Origin: JBOGFI01 sp050743365 | GTDB taxonomy: Bacteria; Actinomycetota; Acidimicrobiia; IMCC26256; JACDBD01 | NCBI GenBank assembly: GCA_050743365.1 | Contig: JBOGFI010000242.1 | Location: forward strand, 1 to 36,375 | Length of the DNA stretch: 36,375 bases | Direction: 5' to 3' | In this document: positions 23,342-31,557 of the stretch, in pieces | Numbering within the stretch: the stretch's first letter is position 1 | Layout: every line of letters begins with the position of its first letter | The notes under the pieces: generated by a model | Databases searched by the model: none | The model's input: only the letters and a program-made list of their open reading frames with translations | What the model was told of the DNA's origin: nothing | Made by a program: the position numbers and the translations under genes

Positions 23342-24505
23342 CTACTCGCGCGGGAGGCCGAGGATACGCTCGCCGATGATCGTGCGCTGCACCTCGGACG
23401 TGCCGCCCGCGATCGACGCCGCCTTGCTCCAGAGCCACTGCCGCTGCCACTTGCCGTCGGCAGGGTTGCCGGCGCCGCCGCTCCATAGCGGAGCGGTGTC
23501 GCCCAGCACCGTGAGCGCGCTCTCGGAGACGTGCTGGGTCATGTCGGTCCACGCGAGCTTCACCCAGCTCGACTCCGCGCCCGGCTCGATGCCCCGAGCG
23601 AGGCGCGAGAGGGTGCGCCAGTTGTGCAGCCGCAACACCCGCAGCTCGACGAATGCCTGAGCGAGTGCGTCGGCGGTCTCGGGGGCGTCGAGCGCTCCCC
23701 GCTGCGCCGCCAGCGCGTACAGCTGGTCGAGGTACACCTCGTGCACGACCTGCTCCTTGAACGGGAAGGCCGCGCCTCGTTCGTGCGCGAGCGTGGTGTT
23801 GGCGACCGTCCATCCCTGGTTCAGTCCGCCCACGAGGTGGCCCGCGGGAACGAACACGTCGTCGAGGAACACCTCGTTGAACTCGGCCTCGCCCGTAAGC
23901 TGCACCAGCGGCCGGACGTCGATGCCCGGCGACTCCATGTCGACGACGAAGTAGGAGAGGCCACGGTGCTTGGGCGCCTCCGGGTCGGTGCGAGCGAGGC
24001 AGATCCCCCAGCGGGCCTGGCGTGCGTAGCTCGTCCACACCTTCTGGCCCGAGAGCAGCCAGCCGCCGTCACCGGGTGTCGCCCGGGTGGTGAGCGAGGC
24101 GAGGTCGGAGCCGGCACCGGGCTCGCTGAAGAGCTGGCACCAGAGCTCGCGGGCGTCGAGGATCGGCGGCAGCCAGCGCCGCCGCTGCTCCTCGGTGCCG
24201 TGCGCGAGCAGGGTCGGCCCCGCCAGGTTGATGCCCACCCGGTTCACGGGCTGGAGGGCGCGTGAGCGCGCGTACTCCATGTTGAAGATCGCAACCTGCA
24301 CCGGTGACGCGCTCCGGCCTCCGTATCTCGCGGGCCAGTGGATCCCGACCCAGCGGCCGGCGGCGAGCTTTGCCTGCCATGCCCGGCCCCACTCGATCTC
24401 CTCGTCGAGCGACGCGAACGGCGGCGGCAGCTCGAGGTTTTCGGCCAGCCACACCCGCACCTGCCCCACGAACGCCTCCTCCTCCTCGGTGAACGCAAGA
24501 TCCAT
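23342..24505 (-). CDS. Acyl-CoA dehydrogenase (FadE)
   Basis: 387 residues from ATG 24505 (MDLAFTEEEEAF, a usual family N-terminus; no strong ribosome-binding site, and an in-frame start at 24547 cannot be excluded). FAD signature QLFSEPGAGSDLASL, then SGQKVWTSYARQARWGICLA, LAHERGAAFPF carrying the probable alternative catalytic Glu, and C-terminal SIAGGTSEVQRTIIGERILG. The MCAD-type Glu before GTSEVQR is absent. It follows the acyl-CoA synthetase by 48 bp, so the pair can activate and dehydrogenate one substrate. It is complete by itself, unlike the two-subunit enzyme at 6249-8425. Confidence 0.9.
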   Translation of the reverse strand: MDLAFTEEEEAFVGQVRVWLAENLELPPPFASLDEEIEWGRAWQAKLAAGRWVGIHWPARYGGRSASPVQVAIFNMEYARSRALQPVNRVGINLAGPTLLAHGTEEQRRRWLPPILDARELWCQLFSEPGAGSDLASLTTRATPGDGGWLLSGQKVWTSYARQARWGICLARTDPEAPKHRGLSYFVVDMESPGIDVRPLVQLTGEAEFNEVFLDDVFVPAGHLVGGLNQGWTVANTTLAHERGAAFPFKEQVVHEVYLDQLYALAAQRGALDAPETADALAQAFVELRVLRLHNWRTLSRLARGIEPGAESSWVKLAWTDMTQHVSESALTVLGDTAPLWSGGAGNPADGKWQRQWLWSKAASIAGGTSEVQRTIIGERILGLPRE

Positions 24506-24553
24506 CTTGTCTCGCTCACTCGCTGCGGGCCGACTGACGAGGCCCACTATCCC

Positions 24554-26317
24554 TCAGAGGTCCCAGAAGCGCTCGCGCTGGTGGCGCGCGAACGACTCGT
24601 GCAGCACGCGCTCGTCGTCGAGAGTGAAGGGCCGGTAGCGGTCCTCGCCCCGGAGCCGCACGAAGACGGGGTCGCCGCCCGTCCTGTCGGCGCGCCACTT
24701 CTCGTGCGCGAGCGTGCGCTTCACGATCTTGTTCGTGCCGGTCGTGGGCGGGTTGCGCAGGATGCGTACGTACCGCGGGCGCCACTTCGGCCCCACGTCA
24801 GCCCGGGAGTCGAGCCACGCGGAGAACGCAGCCGGGGCGAACGTCGCGCCTTCGCGCAGCACCATTCCCGCCATCACCTGGTCGCCCGCCTGGTCGTCGG
24901 GCACCCCGTACACGCTGGTGAGCACGACGTCGGGATGCTGGGCGAGCGCGGCCTCGATGGGCGCGGCGAGGAAGTTCTCGCCGTCGACCCGGATCCAGTC
25001 GGCGTTGCGGCCGGCGAAGTAGAGGTAGCGGTCATCGTCGAGATAACCCAGATCGCCGGTCCAGTACCACCCGAACCGGGTGGTGCGTTCGTTCGCCTCG
25101 GGGTTGTTGTAGTAGCCCTCGAACGGCCCCACGCCGGCGGTGTTCACGATCTCGCCGACACACTCGTCCGCGTTCAGCAGTCGCCCGCGGTCGTCGAACC
25201 GGGCCGGTGGGAGCTGGTTGCCGTCCTCGTCGACCACCTTCACTTCGACGCCGGCCTGGCCCAGCGCACCCGGGCGTTCCTCGGCGTCGCGGTTCACGGC
25301 GAGGCCGCCCTCCGTCGCCCCGTAGGCGTCGATCACCTCGACATCGAAGCGGCGCGCGAACGCGTCGACGATCTCCGGTGACCCTTCGTTCCCGAACGCG
25401 ACCCGCAGCGGGTTGTCGGCGTCGTCGGTCCGTTCCGGGGTCGCGAGGAGGTAGGCAAGCGGCTTCCCCGTGTAGTTGAACCACGACGCGGCGTAGCGGC
25501 GGACATCGGCGAGCCAGCGTGAGGCGCTGAAGCGGCGGGCGAGGCCGACCGACGCGCCGTACACGACCGAAGGCGCCCAACCGACCATGAGCGCGTTCGA
25601 GTGGAACAGCGGCATGCAGACGTACCCGGTGTCGTCGGGCCCGAGACCCATGATGATCCCCATCCGGTTGCCGGTCACCATGAACCGCCGCTGCGAGCAG
25701 ATAACTGCCTTGGGCGCGTCCGACGTGCCGGAGGTGAAGATCAGGCCCCAGATGGTGTCGGGGTCGGGGTCGAGCCCGGCGTCACCACTGCCGCCCGGCT
25801 CGAGCTGCTCGTCGAGGTCGACGCCGAGACTCGGCGCGGGATCGTCGGGCTCCGGGTACCGGCGCGACAGCAGTACGCCTCCCGGGAGCCGGTCGGCGAT
25901 CGGCGCCAACAGCTCCTGGTGCCGCGGTTCCGTCACGATCAGCCCGACGTGGGTGTGCTCGACGTCGCGCAGCAGATGCTCGCCCCGACGGGTGTGGTTG
26001 AGGCCCACGACGGCCGAGCCCGAGAGCGCGGCTCCGCCGAGCGCGAACAGATAGTCGGGGGTGTTGTCGAGCAGCACGCCGACGTGGAGGGGGCGGTCGG
26101 GCGGCTTGCGGTCGAGGAAGAGGTTGGCCCACCGATACGACTCGGCGACGAACTCGGCATGCGTCCACACCTCGCCGCCGAACTTGATCGCGGGGCGGTC
26201 GCAGATCGCGGGGTGGCCGGCGTTGCGGCGCAGCAGCGCGGCGGCGTTGCGGGCGGGTATGGGCGCCTGGCCCGGCGCCGGCGCGGCGCGTCGCGGCACC
26301 GACCGGTTCCCTGACAT
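24554..26317 (-). CDS. Acyl-CoA synthetase / AMP-dependent ligase (FadD17- or FATP-like)
   Basis: 587 residues from ATG 26317. ANL-superfamily enzyme forming an acyl-adenylate and then acyl-CoA. The phosphate-binding A3 motif at 195-205 reads FTSGTSDAPKA, where TSGTTGxPKG is usual. VIDAYGATEGGLAV is the A5 motif, YWTGDLGYLDDDRYLYFAGR the A7/A8 hinge, and Lys530 in GTNKIVKRTL the catalytic Lys. The start codon is only 8 nt from the -10 TAACGT, so translation is probably leaderless. A TGAC-N6-GTCA operator covers this interval. First gene of the operon FadD-FadE-VOC. Chain-length preference is unknown. Confidence 0.9.
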   Translation of the reverse strand: MSGNRSVPRRAAPAPGQAPIPARNAAALLRRNAGHPAICDRPAIKFGGEVWTHAEFVAESYRWANLFLDRKPPDRPLHVGVLLDNTPDYLFALGGAALSGSAVVGLNHTRRGEHLLRDVEHTHVGLIVTEPRHQELLAPIADRLPGGVLLSRRYPEPDDPAPSLGVDLDEQLEPGGSGDAGLDPDPDTIWGLIFTSGTSDAPKAVICSQRRFMVTGNRMGIIMGLGPDDTGYVCMPLFHSNALMVGWAPSVVYGASVGLARRFSASRWLADVRRYAASWFNYTGKPLAYLLATPERTDDADNPLRVAFGNEGSPEIVDAFARRFDVEVIDAYGATEGGLAVNRDAEERPGALGQAGVEVKVVDEDGNQLPPARFDDRGRLLNADECVGEIVNTAGVGPFEGYYNNPEANERTTRFGWYWTGDLGYLDDDRYLYFAGRNADWIRVDGENFLAAPIEAALAQHPDVVLTSVYGVPDDQAGDQVMAGMVLREGATFAPAAFSAWLDSRADVGPKWRPRYVRILRNPPTTGTNKIVKRTLAHEKWRADRTGGDPVFVRLRGEDRYRPFTLDDERVLHESFARHQRERFWDL

Positions 26318-26331
26318 GCGTGTCAACGTTA
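26312..26331 (-). promoter_or_regulatory. Promoter -10 (TAACGT) and TGACACGCATGTCA operator of the acyl-CoA synthetase gene
   Basis: On the - strand TAACGT (26331-26326) is immediately followed by TGACACGCATGTCA (26325-26312), which contains the ATG start. The site is a near-perfect palindrome with the same TGAC-N6-GTCA spacing as the other copies. The -10 box includes the stop codon of the upstream cyclo-ligase family gene. Confidence 0.65.
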
Positions 26332-27099
26332 TCGGGCGCGTTTCCGCGCCAGCCGCGACAGGACGGGAATGGCGGCGATCTTCTCCTCGGTGAGCTCGCC
26401 CCAGCGCAGGGCGGGCAGGCGGTGCCCACGCGGTCGCCGGCACTTGATCACCCGGGCCGGCGTCACGACGAGATCGACGTGGATGTCATGGGCCGCGGTC
26501 GGGATCGTGCCCGGCGGGCGGACCTGGAGGTCGTGCACGGTCGTGACCACGACCGTGCCGGGGCCCACGAGACCGGCGCCCACCGCCACCGCCAGCTCGA
26601 GGTCGCTGAACCCGCCCCCCTTGCCGAGGCGGGCCCCGTCCTCGCCCACGGCCACGCAGCCCGTGACCACGAGATCCACCGACTCGAGCTCTTCGAGCCC
26701 CACCGGACGGGCCGAGCGCGCTGCGCCCTTGATCGAGCTCGCCTTGCGGGGCGTGTCGGCGAGGTGGTCGGGGTCGAGCAGGAAGAACGGCTGGGGCTCG
26801 GCAAGGCGGGGCACCGCCATGTAGAGCGTCTTGCCGTCTTCGAGCGCGCGCTGGCGCACCGGCCACTGGGGGGCGTCGGGGTTCGACTTCACGGTGTGAG
26901 CGGCTTGCCAGGCGTCGGTGTCGCGCAGCATCGCGGCGGCGGTCTCGGCGCCCACGAAGTTGGGGATCCGCCCCTCGGCACCGGGGAATCGGGCGGCGCC
27001 GGCGGCGCGCAGGGCCGCCCACACCTCGTCTCGGAGCGCCGACTTGGCCGCCAGCAGGTCGGCGGGCCCACCGGCGTCGTGGTCGTGTCTACGCGGCAC
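26329..27099 (-). CDS. 5-formyltetrahydrofolate cyclo-ligase family protein
   Basis: 256 residues from GTG 27099. TACCCT on the - strand (27111-27106) lies 6 nt before it, so a leaderless start is likely. The hallmark is VGEDGARLGKGGGFSDLELA, the nucleotide/folate loop of the family, preceded by LVVTGCVAV. The N-terminal helix KSALRDEVWAALRAAG and the later IPTAAHDIHVDLVVTPARVI also fit. The protein belongs to the longer MTHFS-domain subgroup whose folate activity is not always demonstrated. It could salvage 5-formyl-THF or be a related ligase. Divergent from the dodecin gene. Confidence 0.82.
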   Translation of the reverse strand: MPRRHDHDAGGPADLLAAKSALRDEVWAALRAAGAARFPGAEGRIPNFVGAETAAAMLRDTDAWQAAHTVKSNPDAPQWPVRQRALEDGKTLYMAVPRLAEPQPFFLLDPDHLADTPRKASSIKGAARSARPVGLEELESVDLVVTGCVAVGEDGARLGKGGGFSDLELAVAVGAGLVGPGTVVVTTVHDLQVRPPGTIPTAAHDIHVDLVVTPARVIKCRRPRGHRLPALRWGELTEEKIAAIPVLSRLARKRAR

Positions 27100-27156
27100 G
27101 GCAGCAGGGTACGGGCCGGGCCTAGCGTGTCGCGGTTCCCGTCGTCAGGAGGTGCC

Positions 27157-27375
27157 ATGCCAGGTCACGACGACCACACGTACCGGGTCACGGAGGTCGT
27201 CGGGACCTCGCCCGACAGCATCCAGCAGGCGGTGCGGAACGGGATCGCGCGTGCGAGCGAGACGCTCCACGGCCTCGAGTGGTTCGAGGTCACCGAGACT
27301 CGTGGATGGATCAGCGGCAGCGAGGTCGGCCATTTCCAGGTGACGATGAAGATCGGCTTCCGCCTCGACGAATGA
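27157..27375 (+). CDS. Dodecin-family flavin-binding protein
   Basis: 72 residues from ATG 27157, with AGGAGG six nt upstream. Dodecin sequence pattern: VTEVVGTSPDSIQQAVRNGIA, then ASETLHGLEWFEVTETRGWI and HFQVTMKIGFRLDE. The Trp and Gln that sandwich flavins in dodecins are at the expected places (TRGWI, HFQVT). Dodecins form hollow 12-mers that store or buffer flavin or CoA. The stop overlaps the start of the following hydrolase gene (ATGA). Confidence 0.92.
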   Translation: MPGHDDHTYRVTEVVGTSPDSIQQAVRNGIARASETLHGLEWFEVTETRGWISGSEVGHFQVTMKIGFRLDE

Positions 27376-28232
27376 CGATGAGACACGTGGATCTCACCGG
27401 CGCCGCCGATCTGCACTGCCACTTCGGCCCCGACGCGCACCGCGAGCGGTCGGTCGACGCTCTCGAGGCGGCGCGCGACGCCGCCGCCGCCGGCCACGCG
27501 GCCGTGGTCCTGAAGTCGCACGACTACCCCACCCCGGCGCTCGCGACCATCGTCGACCGGGTCGTCGACGGCGTGCGCGTGTTCGGCGGCATCTGCTGCG
27601 ACCGCGAGGTCGGCGGAGTGAACCCGGCCGCGGTGGAGGCCGCGCTGCGCGTCGACGCCAAGGTCGTGTGGCTCCCGACGTTGTCGAGCCACCAGGACCA
27701 GCTCAACGGAGTCGGGCCCCGGCTCGGCATCCCCGGCCCGGGGATCTCGGTGGTCGACGACGCCGGCAGGCTGCTTCCCGAGACCCGCGAGGTGCTCGCC
27801 CTGGTCGAGCAGTTCGACGCGATCCTGGCTACGGGTCACGTCACCTGGGAGGAGCACCTCGCGGTGACGCGCGAGTTCGGGCCGAGGGGGAAGGTCGTCG
27901 TCACTCACGCGCTCGAGGAGCTCGCCGGCCCCAACCTCTCGGTCGAGCAGTGCGTCGAGCTCGCCGACCTCGGCGCCACCATCGAGCTCTGTGCGCTCAC
28001 CTGCCTCGGCGCGCTGGCGACCCGACCGCCCGCCGAGCTGGCGAGCGCGGCGCGCACGATCGGCGCAGAGCGCTGCACGCTCGGCACCGACTACGGACAG
28101 AAGGCGAACGTGCGTCCCGCCGAGGGCTTCCAGTCGTACGCCGACGCCCTACTCGACGCCGGTCTGCCCGAAGACGAGATCCGGCGGATGGCGTGCGCCA
28201 ACCCGAGCGCGCTCCTCGGGCTCGACGGCTGA
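27372..28232 (+). CDS. DUF6282-like metal-dependent hydrolase
   Basis: 286 residues from ATG 27372, coupled to dodecin. TIM-barrel amidohydrolase/PHP-like layout: DLHCHFGPDAHRERSVDALE (His-x-His metal motif), VVLKSHDYPTP, LATGHVTWEEHLAVTREFG, VVTHALEEL (His) and CTLGTDYGQK (Asp). DUF6282 proteins fit this pattern; their reaction is not known. The dodecin neighbour may point to a flavin-linked or CoA-linked pathway, but this is only context. Confidence 0.75.
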   Translation: MTMRHVDLTGAADLHCHFGPDAHRERSVDALEAARDAAAAGHAAVVLKSHDYPTPALATIVDRVVDGVRVFGGICCDREVGGVNPAAVEAALRVDAKVVWLPTLSSHQDQLNGVGPRLGIPGPGISVVDDAGRLLPETREVLALVEQFDAILATGHVTWEEHLAVTREFGPRGKVVVTHALEELAGPNLSVEQCVELADLGATIELCALTCLGALATRPPAELASAARTIGAERCTLGTDYGQKANVRPAEGFQSYADALLDAGLPEDEIRRMACANPSALLGLDG

Positions 28233-28249
28233 CTCTGACGCACTCGTCG

Positions 28250-28266
28250 TAGGATCCCCGGTCGTG
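28250..28266 (+). promoter_or_regulatory. Leaderless promoter of the unknown-protein/nitroreductase pair
   Basis: TAGGAT at 28250-28255 lies 8 nt before GTG 28264, with no Shine-Dalgarno between. Directly upstream, TGACGCACTCGTCG (28236-28249) is a degraded match (one arm base off) to the TGAC-N6-GTCA operator. Confidence 0.45.
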
Positions 28267-28908
28267 GAGGACCGCATCACGCCGGGCCTGTACCTGGAGA
28301 TGACCGACCGTCTCGTCGAGGACTACGCCACGAATCGGGTGCCGCAGGTGCTGGGTATCGAGGGGGTGGAGCGGGCGACATGGTGGGAGAACATCTGCCG
28401 CGACCGCACCGACCTTCCCCGCAAGCTGCCCGAGTTCGGGCTGCTCGGCGTGTTCGAGGTCGGCGACCGCTTCGCCGCCCCTGCGACCCCCGACGGCGTG
28501 GCCGGCTACCACTTCCGCCACTACCCGCGGCCGGGGCAGGGGCGTCTCACGGGGGAGCCGACGATCGGGCTCTCGCTCGTGCTCATCAGCCCCCGTGAGC
28601 CCGGGCAGGCGCAGGCATTGCGCGACTGGGCCGACTTCGTGCACATCCGCTACATCGCCGAAGTGGGCGTGCCCGGCTACGCGATGATCACGCCCTACGA
28701 GAACGTCACCGGCGGGGATCCGCGCTTCCTGCACTTCTACGAGATGGACACCGACGAGCCCGAGGCGGCATTCGGCGCGATGGCGCCGCTGGTGGCGAAG
28801 CTCCTCGGCGAGCCCGGCACTGAGGCGTGGGACCGGTGGGCCCTCACGCCCGAGCTGCGGATCATGTACGTGAACACCTTCCGCCGGTTGGGTGCGCTCG
28901 TCGCGTGA
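28264..28908 (+). CDS. Protein of unknown function, possible two-domain dimeric alpha/beta barrel
   Basis: 214 residues from GTG 28264. I do not recognise a named family with confidence. Two halves can be seen, each with a strand-helix pattern: ITPGLYLEMTDRLVEDYATN to ~100, and IGLSLVLISPREPGQAQALR to the end. Segments such as ERATWWENICRDR and PRFLHFYEMDTDEPEAAFGA recall stress-responsive/EthD-like ferredoxin folds, duplicated in one chain. No signal peptide or membrane segment. It overlaps the nitroreductase start (GTGA), so the two are coupled and may act on the same compound. Confidence 0.7.
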   Translation: MEDRITPGLYLEMTDRLVEDYATNRVPQVLGIEGVERATWWENICRDRTDLPRKLPEFGLLGVFEVGDRFAAPATPDGVAGYHFRHYPRPGQGRLTGEPTIGLSLVLISPREPGQAQALRDWADFVHIRYIAEVGVPGYAMITPYENVTGGDPRFLHFYEMDTDEPEAAFGAMAPLVAKLLGEPGTEAWDRWALTPELRIMYVNTFRRLGALVA

Positions 28909-29519
28909 GCGGTGAGGCGCCGCGGCCGGGCTTCTTCGACGTCCTACGCTCCCAGCGGGCATGCCGCTCGTTCAGCGACGACCCTGTCCCCGACGAGCTC
29001 GTCGAGCGGGTGTTGGAAGCCGCCACGTTGGCGCCGAGCGCCGAGAACCGGCAGCCCTGGGTGTTCGTCGTCGTGCGCGACGTCGAGACGCGCGTCGCCA
29101 TCGGCGACCTGACCCGCAGGGCGTGGGCGAACGGAGCTCGCGAGCTGTCACGACGCCGGCTCGCCGAGCGACTCTTCGCCGACGTCGACCGGGGCGTCGC
29201 CGGCGGGGTCAGCGGCGCGCCGGTGCTGGTCGTGGTGGCCGCCGACACCGAGCGGTGCCTCGAGGCGACGGTGGCCTCGTCGACCTTCCCCGCGGTCCAG
29301 AACCTGCTCCTCGCCGCGGGGGCGCTGGGCCTGGGGTCGGCGCTCACGACCCTCACCACCGCCTTCGGCGCCGAGCTGCGCGACGCCGTCGGGCTCCCCG
29401 AGCACGTGCGACCGGTCGCGGTGGTCCCCCTCGGCCGGCCACGGGGGCCGCTGGGCCCGCCCCGACGCGAGCCCGTCGCCGAGCACACCCACCGCGAGCG
29501 CTACGGCCAGGGCTGGTAA
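28905..29519 (+). CDS. Nitroreductase-family flavoprotein
   Basis: 204 residues from GTG 28905. FMN-binding signatures: RSQRACRSFSDDPVPDELVE, LAPSAENRQPWVFVVV, FPAVQNLLLAAGALGLGSAL and the C-terminal VVPLGRPRGPLGPPRREPV with HRERYGQGW. This subgroup includes actinobacterial nitroreductases that use NAD(P)H or F420 to reduce nitro groups or activated double bonds. Convergent with the Gfo/Idh gene, 16 bp apart. Confidence 0.9.
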   Translation: MSGEAPRPGFFDVLRSQRACRSFSDDPVPDELVERVLEAATLAPSAENRQPWVFVVVRDVETRVAIGDLTRRAWANGARELSRRRLAERLFADVDRGVAGGVSGAPVLVVVAADTERCLEATVASSTFPAVQNLLLAAGALGLGSALTTLTTAFGAELRDAVGLPEHVRPVAVVPLGRPRGPLGPPRREPVAEHTHRERYGQGW

Positions 29520-29535
29520 TCAGTCCGGCAGTCGG

Positions 29536-30618
29536 TCAGGCACGCACACGGACCAGTTCCCCACCCCGCCCCGCTGACGCGCGGACGGCATCCAGCACCT
29601 GCATGCACGCGAGGCCGTCGGCGAAGGTCGGCCCGGGCACCGCCGGCTCGCACGGGCGGCCGTCCACACCCGCCCTCAGCACCTCGCACAACCGCGTGTA
29701 GGGCCCGAGCTCCAGGTGGGTGAAGCGGTGACGGAGGTCGTCGCTCACCACAGCTGCCGGTGCCGGCAGCTCGAGGGCAGCGGGCACGGGCAGCTGCCGG
29801 GCACCCGCCGCGTCGGCCAGCCAGGCGGCGCCGTCGTGGAGCCAGACCGTGCCCTTCGTGCCCGCGACGCGGGTGACGCTCGCCATCGGCCCCCAGGCCC
29901 CCGCCGTCTGCTGGAGCACTGCCTCGGCGCCGGAGGCGACGCCGAGGCGAACGGTGAACGAGTCCTCCGCCGCGTCGCCGGCGCGGTCGGAGACGAGCTG
30001 GAGCGAAGCCGCCACCCATTCGACCTCCCCGAGCCAGGACCGCACCTGGTCGACCGCGTGCGATCCCGACGCCCCCAGCCACCCGCCGCCGGCGGCGGGG
30101 TCGAACCACCACGGCGGCGTCCTCGCCGCCGGGTCGGCCACGAGCGACCCGTAGTGCACGAACGATGCCAGCCGGGGCTCGCCGATGGCGCCCTCGGCGA
30201 TCGCCCGCCCGGCGACAGCCCGGTCGGTGGCCCAGCGGAACTCATGCCCCACGAGATGGGTCACGCCCGCCACTTCGGCGGCGCCCGTCATCGCCCCCGC
30301 CTCCCCGGCGTCGAGGGCGAAGGGCTTCTCGCAGATCACGTGCCTGCCGGCGTCGACCGCCGCGAGCGCGAGCTCGCAGTGCGTCGACGGCGGCGTCGCG
30401 ATCGTCACCGCCTCGACGCCCGGAAGCGCGAGCGCAGCCTCGAGGGAGGCGAGCGCCCGAGGAACGCCCAGACTCCGGGCTCGACGCGCCGTTTTCTCGG
30501 CGTCCCGCCCCACGAGCGCGTCGACCGCGAAGCCGGCGGCACGGAGCGCGGGAACGTGCACCCGCGCTCCGAACCCGGTGCCGACGACGACCGCGCCGGG
30601 ACCGGCCACCGCCGTCAA
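29536..30618 (-). CDS. Gfo/Idh/MocA-family oxidoreductase
   Basis: 360 residues from TTG 30618, which overlaps the stop of the upstream dehydrogenase (TTGA); GTG 30609 is an alternative. N-terminal NAD(P) fold: AVVVGTGFGARVHVPALRAA, then TIATPPSTHCELALAAVDAG and HVICEKPFALDAGEA with the family's EKP Lys. The C-terminal domain has GHEFRWATDRAV and WLGASGSHAVDQVRSWLG with the catalytic His region. Oxidises or reduces a sugar, polyol or hydroxy compound. Last gene of the selenoprotein operon. Confidence 0.9.
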   Translation of the reverse strand: MTAVAGPGAVVVGTGFGARVHVPALRAAGFAVDALVGRDAEKTARRARSLGVPRALASLEAALALPGVEAVTIATPPSTHCELALAAVDAGRHVICEKPFALDAGEAGAMTGAAEVAGVTHLVGHEFRWATDRAVAGRAIAEGAIGEPRLASFVHYGSLVADPAARTPPWWFDPAAGGGWLGASGSHAVDQVRSWLGEVEWVAASLQLVSDRAGDAAEDSFTVRLGVASGAEAVLQQTAGAWGPMASVTRVAGTKGTVWLHDGAAWLADAAGARQLPVPAALELPAPAAVVSDDLRHRFTHLELGPYTRLCEVLRAGVDGRPCEPAVPGPTFADGLACMQVLDAVRASAGRGGELVRVRA

Positions 30619-31547
30619 TAGCCCTCGTCGACGTCGACAACGCCCTCGAGCGGCTCTCCCGCGACGTAGCGGCGGAGGTTGGAGACGAACGCGTCGACCA
30701 TGCGGTCGAAGGCGCGCGGCGAGTTCCACGATACGTGTGCGCTGAGCCGCACGCTCGGGTGGGTATAGAGCCAGTGGCCCTCCGGGAGCGGCTCGGGCTC
30801 GACGCAGTCGAGCGTGGCGTGCGCTACGCGCCCGTCATCGAGCGCGTCCCGCAGCGCGTCCTGGTCGATCAGCGAGCCGCGAGCGATGTTGACGAGATGA
30901 ACGCCGGGCTTCACCCAGGAGAACGACCTGGCATCGAGCAGTTGGTGCGTCAGCGGCGTCGCCGGCACCGCGAGCACGAGGTGGTCGGCGGCGTTGAGGA
31001 GGTCGGTGAGGCCGAAGGCGAGCTCCACACCGTCGACGGTGCTGGCGGTGCGCGTGCGCCGCAGCGCGACGACACGCATGTCGAAGCCGAGTGCCCGCCG
31101 GGCGATCGCGGTGCCGATTCCGCCCAGGCCGACCAGGCCCAGCGTCGCGCCGGCGAGCTCCCCCAGCGGCGCGAGGTTCCAGCGCGCCGGAGGCTTGTCG
31201 ATCCAGACCTCGGGGATCCGCTTCTCGAACGCGAGCATCGCCGCGAGGACGAACTCGGCGATGGGGATCGCGCTGACGCCGCGCGAGCACGTGACCGTAC
31301 GCCCTTCCAGTAGCGCGCCCGGCCAGCTGTCGATGCCGGTGCCGGGCAGGTGCATCCACCGGACGCCGATCTCGTCGAGGCGGTCGTACACCGGCGACTC
31401 GAGCCACGCCGCGAACAGGATGTCGCCCGCCAGCGAGGCGGGCAGCTCATCGTCGGGGCGCAGGTCGACGACGTCGACCGCGGGCACCGCGGCGGCGATC
31501 GCGTCGTGCGCCCGCGGCCCCATCATGTTGAGGACTCGCACCGTCAC
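30615..31547 (-). CDS. D-2-hydroxyacid dehydrogenase family protein
   Basis: 310 residues from GTG 31547; a TTG three bases earlier is possible. TAGGGT (31560-31555 on the - strand) lies 7 nt before the GTG and could give a leaderless internal promoter; it overlaps the TAG stop of the upstream gene. NAD fold LGLVGLGGIGTAIARRALGF, catalytic Arg in NIARGSLIDQDALRDAL, Glu in DCVEPEPLPEGHWLY and His in RLSAHVSWNSPRAF complete the Arg-Glu-His triad. Reduces a 2-keto acid or oxidises a 2-hydroxy acid; the substrate is unknown. Confidence 0.9.
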   Translation of the reverse strand: MTVRVLNMMGPRAHDAIAAAVPAVDVVDLRPDDELPASLAGDILFAAWLESPVYDRLDEIGVRWMHLPGTGIDSWPGALLEGRTVTCSRGVSAIPIAEFVLAAMLAFEKRIPEVWIDKPPARWNLAPLGELAGATLGLVGLGGIGTAIARRALGFDMRVVALRRTRTASTVDGVELAFGLTDLLNAADHLVLAVPATPLTHQLLDARSFSWVKPGVHLVNIARGSLIDQDALRDALDDGRVAHATLDCVEPEPLPEGHWLYTHPSVRLSAHVSWNSPRAFDRMVDAFVSNLRRYVAGEPLEGVVDVDEGY

Positions 31548-31557
31548 CAAGCCGACC

